From Cladorhizidae sp. MBARI D1340-BT2 (taxonomy: Eukaryota > Porifera > Demospongiae > Poecilosclerida > Cladorhizidae), in the NCBI GenBank assembly GCA_028752905.1, contig JAQNBH010000004.1:30662251-30726250 (forward strand): DNA of 64,000 bases. The letters are read 5' to 3'. The position numbers were made by a program, and so were the translations under genes. Each line of letters starts with the position of its first letter. Within the stretch, counting starts at the first letter, position 1. The notes beneath the pieces are model-generated. The model ran no database searches. It was not told where the DNA came from and was given only the letters and a program-made list of their open reading frames with translations. This document shows, one piece after another, positions 59,301 through 64,000 of this stretch.

Positions 59301-62300
59301 TAAATAATTAGTTTTGTGCTACACATCAGTATGTGTGTGTTTGTGTGAGCGCATATACACAGAATGGGTGGGAGTAAAATAATGATATATACAAAATTCA
59401 CCAATTACATGTACATGCATGTATACCGGATTGACAGGTCAAAAAAGAAAGAAGGAAAAATAGACATACCCGTGCAGACTCAAAACACACAAAACAATAT
59501 TTGACGACCCTTTACCACATATGTACATGTCCAACAAATATTAAAAGGCATTGTAATGTGGGCGTGTTTAATATTAAATGGTAAAGGGTCATCTAACTGG
59601 TTGTGGTCCACACAGGTAGAGTCTTGTATCCGGACCAGTCAATCCATATATTCATACAGCTGTTTCATCATTATAATAATTTGTTGTTGCTGTCTTATAG
59701 TTCAACATTATGGTGAGCCCAGCTCCAGCAACTCGCGAGCAGAACCACTCCTAATAAACACCTTATTAAGTATTTATTTTAATTGTTGTTGTACGCTGCA
59801 CGAGTCAGCACGTGCCATGCCTCCTCGTTGTTTTGTTGGTGGAGTCGGCCAGGAGGGATCAGCTCCTTCAAGGGTGTGGCAAGAGTTGCACGGGAGAAGT
59901 CCAGAACTCACCAGACACAGCAGATGCTATTCCATGCTAGGCTGACGTCCAGTTGCTTGCTGTCCAACCATCTTGTTAGAAGATGATTCACCAGTAAACC
60001 AACTGACCATTCACTTCAGATTCATCTGCTTAGCACGCTTTAGATCAGAGCTTAGAGCCACGTTCCGAATCATGATCTTTACCCAATTCTGATTATAAAA
60101 CAGCACATTGATTTCATCATCTACACATCCCTTGGGTACCCACACCTTTTTACCTCAGCCAAGTAACCAATGAGTTAGTAGGCGTGCACTGGAATATTTG
60201 AAGTCGTCTCGTGCTCGAGTTTTTACGAATGGACCTACTTCACGCAAGTTATGTGAGGAAAGGGAAGGAGATGGAAGACGAGATCCTCGAAGATGAATTT
60301 CAGGAGTTTTCACACTTTCAATGTTGATGTTTGTGTGTCCGTCCGGTTTACCAGCTCAGCTAAGGAAAAGGAGTCTTTTTTGGAGCTAATGTCTGCTGAC
60401 TATTTAAAGAAGCTGCTGGTGTCAGTTTTACCAGGGATCCAAGCCTAGGGTTCAGCCATGGATTAGCTATATCTACAGCAGCAAGCTAAGCAGCAGTTAG
60501 GGAATGGCACCCCACTTAGCCAAGCTGTGGACACTCCTAGATCTACAGCAGTGAAGGGGGAGGGAGGGCCCTGACCACGTCACAACAAGTGTTTTATTAT
60601 AAATATTTCACCATATCTTTGCACATCCATGCATACACATGGTCCTGATCTATACATCAAAGTGTAGCCAATGCACTACACACTCTCTGATGGTATTTTT
60701 GGTTTTTCTACACATTTTATCTTTTGGAACTGAAGATGATTGGAATGTGAAGTGAAATCACCTCTCAAACACTTTAGAGCAACTTTCCAGCATAAAGTCT
60801 TGAGTGGCTATAGCAACTGTTATTGATAGAGCTAAACACTACAGATTGAAGCTAAGAGATTTTTTAATATTCATGTGAGGGCAGTCTAAATTATAAAATA
60901 CAGACACTAACAAAACCTCGTGGTTACCACTTTGGAGCTCCATAGATTCTGCACACTTCACTGTATGGATTAGATATATAGCTCATATGATGATCTCTCT
61001 GTGTGCTCTCTTTTAAGGTTGTGTACATGTAGGTATACTATGCTAAAGTTACATGCAGCCGAAGTGGGGAAAAAATCTGCCTGCTGGACTGGCTGTAGTT
61101 GTGGTTCCAGATTAGAAAGTGCAAGTCAGTTGAAAATGTTACCTGTGGCTGGAGGAAGCCCTACTCTACAAAACGAGCATATTCATTAGGCGCATAAATA
61201 TGATTAATTAGGCAAGCGTGGGTGTTGGATTATTTCAACGGAATTTTCCCCCCAGCATACTTGAAAATTGAAAACCAGGTGGGTGGGCACTTGCAAAATG
61301 AAACAGATATTCTAAGTAACGCACACCCAATTTGCCTATTCTCAGTGATACTTTGCACTCGTTAGCACGCTGTGTTTTGTTGTTTTTGGGGCTTTCCCCA
61401 CCTGCCATTTTGACAACCTGTTCGCAGTACGAGATAACAGACCTCACTGCGTGGAGTGGACCCGTCTTCTATTTAAACACAAGTATGCTAATGAATACAT
61501 TTATAAACCCACTCGCCATTGATTCATGCTCCACCACTTATGAGTCAACCCTTGTGCAGTATATATATATCTGTTGTTCTTTATAAGCTTCTAAGGGAGG
61601 ACTAAACTATACAGTAGAGTAAGGGTTAAAACCTTGTGGTTACCACTTAATAGCTCCATAGATTCTGCAAATTTCATGGTGTGGAGTTGATATATAGCAT
61701 GATGTTTATATAGGTATAACTACCGTATTCACTCGAATATAAGTCGCGACTTGTATTTATTTCAGCCAATGTGAACTTCAAGCATTGCACTTGTGCAGCG
61801 CCAAGCCAGTCTTGCGCTATTGTGCTGACGCTATTTTTTCTGCTGAGTCATTGTGGTTGTGATTGTTTCATTTCAAACATTGAGCTAGGTAGTAGTTGGC
61901 TGACAAGAGTTCCTAATCGCTATCGTTATCTACGATGAGTTTGTTATGTTTTGATCTGTTCTTAATCCTCTTTGTCCAGGGAAGTAAATGGATCTTCTCC
62001 ACCGCTGTCACTTCCTTCCAACAGCTGGCGAGTAGCTTGTGTAATGGCTGGGGTAGCTAAAGCTGCTACTTTATCGTCTTTGAGGCAGTGAATTTCTCCA
62101 TCTTCAGACCCACCCACCTTCACAGTGATGCCACAAGCACGGAATAATTTCTTGATCGACTCGGCAGACAAGCTAACTGCGCGTGTGCAAGAGCGGTGGT
62201 GTAATTAACTTGGTGTGCTACATTTGGAGTGCGGCTTTCAGAGCAACTTCTATTCGAGTGAATATGGTATGTTACTGGTGGTGGTTCCTCAAAAACTTGA

Positions 62301-63078
62301 GTGCCTGATTTCTCTGCATAAATATCTCCAGTTTGACAAGTGTTAGAGAGCTGAAATTAGCACCAGTGGCTAGAGGAAGCCCTACTCTGCCCAACGACTG
62401 TTTTCGTTAAGCGCTATGTCTTAAATACGTGGTCAAGCATGTGGTTGGAAAATACATTTTAAGGAATTTAAACGAAATCCATTTTCCAACCAGGTGCTTG
62501 ACCACGTACTTAAGTTTTAGCGCCTAATGAAACAAGAGTAGGATTTCCTCAGCCACAGGTGCTAATTTCAACTCCACATCTGGAGATATTTTATGCAGAG
62601 CCACAGGCATTCAGGTTTTGAAGTTCCCTCCACTTTAGCTCCAGTAACTTGGCTATAGTTACACCTATCAAAAATATTTTAGTATCAAAAGAGAGCACAC
62701 AGAGAGACCTATCTTTTGAGCTATATATCAAGTCCATTCCATGAAGTGTGCTGTATCTATGGAGCTATAAAGTGTTAACCACACGTTTTTTAACACTTAC
62801 GACTACTTTATGGTTTTGTTCCCCGTGACAGATCTTTCCTAAGCTGATATTTCCTTACACTGCACGACTATAGACTAGTTCAGCTGAACCCCTTACTGAG
62901 GCTACCCAACTGTTTGTGATCCATAATTAGGGTCACAAGAGGGTTACACTAACCACAGACACACCCACCTATATGCTCGTAGAAAACTCACCGGTGATAG
63001 CAGAGCCAGGTCCTCCTCGAAGTTGCCCATGAATATCATTACATTAATCCTGACTTTCAGTCTTTCCACCTGGTGCAG
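53139..63078 (-). CDS. FMNL: Formin-like protein (FMNL type), 3' part of the gene, 9 exons
   Basis: FMNL formins nucleate and elongate actin filaments at the cortex and protrusions through the FH2 domain, and are autoinhibited by DID-DAD contact. The exons in minus order are 63078-62992, 58968-58819, 57925-57793, 54881-54718, 54657-54556, 53913-53869, 53776-53750, 53679-53616 and 53308-53139. All junctions have GT/AG and matching phase. FH2 landmarks are [63 protein letters not shown], and [20 protein letters not shown]. The EKAA-VSL string and NPKTT-like segment point to FMNL rather than DIAPH or DAAM. The DAD is [20 protein letters not shown] followed by basic [11 protein letters not shown]. 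The GTPase-binding/DID part, FH1 and the FH2 start lie beyond 64000. Introns carry minisatellites and MITEs. Confidence 0.9.
53395..53530. repeat. Degenerate ~20-bp repeat (TTCTAGGGCCAGGGG) in FMNL intron
   Basis: About six diverged units between FMNL exons 8 and 9. Confidence 0.7.
53616..53679 (-). CDS. FMNL: FMNL exon 8: DAD core
   Basis: Acceptor TCTGACAG, donor ACAG/GTACGT. It encodes [21 protein letters not shown] plus one base. GAIDEIIT is the DAD helix that binds the N-terminal DID. Confidence 0.85.
53750..53776 (-). CDS. FMNL: FMNL exon 7: 27-nt microexon
   Basis: Acceptor CTTTACAG, donor GAG/GTTAGA. It encodes QMMEVVHLE. Phase 0 on both sides, so it could be skipped without shifting the frame. 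Confidence 0.65.
53869..53913 (-). CDS. FMNL: FMNL exon 6: post-FH2 helix
   Basis: Acceptor TTTGGTAG, donor GCT/GTAAGT. It encodes [15 protein letters not shown] (15 codons, phase 0), continuing the charged helix after FH2. Confidence 0.75.
54158..54537. repeat. 21-bp minisatellite in FMNL intron, ~18 copies
   Basis: The unit contains AGGTGAGGGGGCAACACTCG. It ends about 20 bp from the donor of FMNL exon 5. As 21 is divisible by 3, it stays open on the minus strand in frame with that exon, giving a PSVAPSP repeat. Confidence 0.95.
54556..54657 (-). CDS. FMNL: FMNL exon 5: FH2 C-terminal
   Basis: Acceptor CCCCCTCCAG, donor CGC/GTAAGT. It encodes [20 protein letters not shown] then [14 protein letters not shown] (34 codons). 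The donor lies about 20 bp from a 21-bp minisatellite. Confidence 0.92.
54718..54881 (-). CDS. FMNL: FMNL exon 4: FH2
   Basis: Acceptor CGCCGCAG, donor AGA/GTAAGA. It encodes (V)[38 protein letters not shown] and [16 protein letters not shown]. Confidence 0.9.
54918..55052. repeat. ~80-bp direct duplication in FMNL intron
   Basis: CACGAGTTCATCGTG.ACA, AACAAGAGCC and TTATAAGGTGGTTG occur twice, at about 54920-54972 and 54998-55052. Confidence 0.8.
55435..56372. repeat. 36-bp minisatellite in FMNL intron, ~26 copies
   Basis: The unit contains GAGCACAAGGATGGTGAAGA and TGCCTGCTTATCCTG. It is mostly 36 bp with shorter variants (27 bp in GGCTGCTTATGAGCAC copies), so frames stay open ([12 protein letters not shown] on the plus strand) but have no gene context. 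Confidence 0.95.
56373..57792. other. FMNL intron, no other gene recognised
   Basis: Contains a CACCCACACC-rich stretch (56775-56800) and a poly-C run (57418-57430). Short frames only. Confidence 0.5.
57793..57925 (-). CDS. FMNL: FMNL exon 3: FH2
   Basis: Acceptor GTGCTGCAG, donor ACAG/GTACAG. It encodes [44 protein letters not shown] plus one base. Confidence 0.93.
57962..58100. repeat. (CA)n with CATAGCAACACA spacers in FMNL intron
   Basis: CACACA runs alternate with CATAGCAACAC units, adjacent to the acceptor of exon 3 (57926). Confidence 0.9.
58819..58968 (-). CDS. FMNL: FMNL exon 2: FH2 core with [10 protein letters not shown]
   Basis: Acceptor CCCTGCAG, donor ATT/GTGAGT. 50 codons: [67 protein letters not shown] is the most conserved formin FH2 signature. 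Confidence 0.95.
58988..59013. repeat. (TG)n in FMNL intron
   Basis: On the minus strand this CA tract lies just upstream of the acceptor of exon 2, where a pyrimidine tract is expected. Confidence 0.9.
59014..60911. other. FMNL intron, no gene recognised; small inverted pair
   Basis: GACGACCCTTTACCA (59501-59516) and TGGTAAAGGGTCATC (59579-59593) are an inverted pair ~95 bp apart, possibly a small MITE related to motifs at 13901 and 14113. A 129-codon plus-strand frame at 59556-59945 has no recognisable domain. Confidence 0.4.
60912..61030 (+). repeat. Arm of the palindromic MITE family
   Basis: GGTTACCACTTTGGAGCTCC, TAGATTCTGC and GATCTCTCTGTGTGCTCTCT match the left arm of the MITE at 22525. 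Confidence 0.65.
61723..62267 (-). mobile_element. Non-autonomous pogo-like element with TA duplication
   Basis: The ends CCGTATTCACTCGAATA (61723) and, reverse-complemented, CCATATTCACTCGAATA (62267) are flanked by TA on both sides. It is 545 bp. It retains a transposase C-terminal piece on the minus strand (61962-62171). Confidence 0.8.
61962..62171 (-). pseudogene. pogo-type transposase C-terminal remnant
   Basis: 69 codons: [20 protein letters not shown] then [16 protein letters not shown], ending in an acidic tail. S-ESIK-SF--CGI---DG-ED--IHC is the conserved segment after the DDE domain in one pogo-like family. The catalytic part has been deleted. The ATG is incidental. Confidence 0.65.
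62992..63078 (-). CDS. FMNL: FMNL exon 1 seen: FH2
   Basis: Acceptor TGTATGCAG, donor CCG/GTGAGT. 29 codons: [29 protein letters not shown]. Earlier exons are beyond the window edge; no upstream FH2 exon is visible at 63079-64000. Confidence 0.9.
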
Positions 63079-63129
63079 CTGCATACACAATAGAGAGGAC
63101 GTGTGAAGTACGCAAACAAACAAACTTAA

Positions 63130-63475
63130 GTGCACTACATGTGAGCATGTGTGTATGTGTGTGTGTGAATGCATGGATGTGTATTGAGTGCATACATGTG
63201 TGTGTGGTATGTGCATGCATGTGTGTGCATGCATGTGTGTGTGCATGTGCGCATGGATGTGTGTATTGAGTGCATGTGTGTGTATGTGGGTGCATGTGTG
63301 TGTGTGCATGCATGTGTGTATGTGCGTGCATGTGTGTGCGTGCATGTGTGTGCGTGCATGTGTGTGTGTGTGTATGTGAGTGCATGTGTGTGTGTGCATG
63401 TGTGTGTCCATGTGAGCATGAATGTGTGTGTGTGCATGTGCATGCGTGCATGTGTGTGTGTGTGTGTGTGTAATC
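63130..63475. repeat. (TG)n/(GCATG) compound microsatellite in FMNL intron
   Basis: TGTGTG runs alternate with GCATGCATG. Met/Cys/Val and His/Thr frames here are artefacts. It lies ~50 bp upstream (minus strand) of the acceptor of FMNL exon 1 seen. Confidence 0.95.
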
Positions 63476-64000
63476 CAGGAGCATCTAGAGCCACTGGAAA
63501 GGCCTTGGGCAGATGATGCTAGCATATTTGGGAGGAGGGGGGAATAGGTGCTTCTGAGTATCAGAAATCACGCTGCAAAGATACCAGGTACAGTGTACAC
63601 GTAGACTTCCCTGACCTTATAGAGGGAAACAGAGTACTACTTCACTACTTCAGCGTACACTAGTCTCCAAGTTTAAACCTTGGTGTAGCAGCCACACCCC
63701 TCTGTAGTGCCACACAGTACAACCACAGGAAATCATGTCACTCTAACAGCTGACGAGGATTCAAGAATAAGATGGAAAAAGTATAATGTGCAATGTGATT
63801 TTTCTCAATCAACGATCGACATGCAACTACCTGTTGGTCAGCTAGCATATTTGAGTGACACTTAGAATCACTTAGAATCATGGGAAAGATAGAGAAACGG
63901 GAATAAGGAGAAAGAAGGCATTGGTAGAAATTCAAGAAATGACACCAAATAAGAAAATTGAGATCTGCTTGACTTACAAGCGTATACATGCACTAACATA
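63476..64000. other. FMNL intron continuing beyond the window
   Basis: No further formin exon or other domain recognised. Short CACTTAGAAT duplication at 63858-63880. Confidence 0.45.

Larger units (their letters stand above)
61627..62800. mobile_element. Palindromic MITE copy with a nested pogo-like insertion
   Basis: The left arm at 61630-61722 (GGTTACCACTTAATAGCTCC, TAGATTCTGCAAATTTCATG) and the right arm at 62270-62790 (GAGAGCACACAGAGAGACCT, TATCAAGTCCATTCCATGAA) are inverted. A nested hairpin at 62395-62545 has arms around AATACATTTTAAGG/TTAAACGAAATCC. The left arm is interrupted by the element at 61723-62267. Confidence 0.7.

Noticed and set aside
62944..63525. His/Thr-rich 193-codon frame
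   Set aside because: TG/CATG microsatellite; only the 87-nt formin exon inside it is real.

Overview
This is a repeat-dominated stretch of animal nuclear DNA with no bacterial or organellar features. It carries GT/AG-spliced genes with long introns, very long AAT/ATT and CA arrays, several VNTR-type minisatellites, and a dense crowd of decayed transposons. The host-gene content fits a metazoan: an FMNL-type formin, a CREB-type bZIP exon, and a CARD exon with a phase-matched Death exon. Phase-matched death-fold adaptors, P-loop receptor debris and invertebrate hAT/DUF4371, Penelope and Mutator-domain elements make an invertebrate, perhaps a demosponge, my best guess. That guess is inference; no species marker was read.

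Layout. 0-5 kb: the 3' end of a minus-strand LINE with an ATT tail is split by a 3.3 kb hAT (481-3789, 5-bp duplication). A 682-bp pure AAT array follows. 5-12 kb: one copy of a dispersed repeat bounded by Penelope-like terminal motifs, two pogo/Tigger remnants, and a P-loop receptor fragment. 12.7-17 kb: minisatellites, one CREB-like bZIP exon (minus strand) and a Penelope tail. 17-24 kb: a three-level nest, a plus-strand hAT broken by a minus-strand hAT and by a palindromic MITE. 24-32 kb: Penelope GIY-YIG remnant, a LINE whose two halves face opposite ways, a Mutator-domain transposase pseudogene and a pogo-type DDE pseudogene. 34-45 kb: a minus-strand CARD/Death adaptor candidate whose roughly 10-kb intron is filled with tandem arrays, a 2.5 kb hAT with a 6-bp duplication, and a LINE. 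45.8-50 kb: LINE end, a perfect 60-bp inverted repeat, the second copy of the dispersed repeat, and a G-rich VNTR. 50.4-51 kb: four small phase-consistent exons of an unrecognised minus-strand gene. 53.1-63.1 kb: nine exons of a formin-like (FMNL) gene on the minus strand, running from mid-FH2 through the DAD to the stop codon. Its 5' part lies beyond the window.

The host genes all lie on the minus strand. Apart from the formin and the candidate CARD/Death gene, nearly every long open frame is transposon debris or a tandem-repeat artefact. The formin is an actin nucleator/elongator, the CARD/Death protein a likely death-fold signalling adaptor, and the CREB exon a transcription factor. Nothing in the sequence links them into one pathway.
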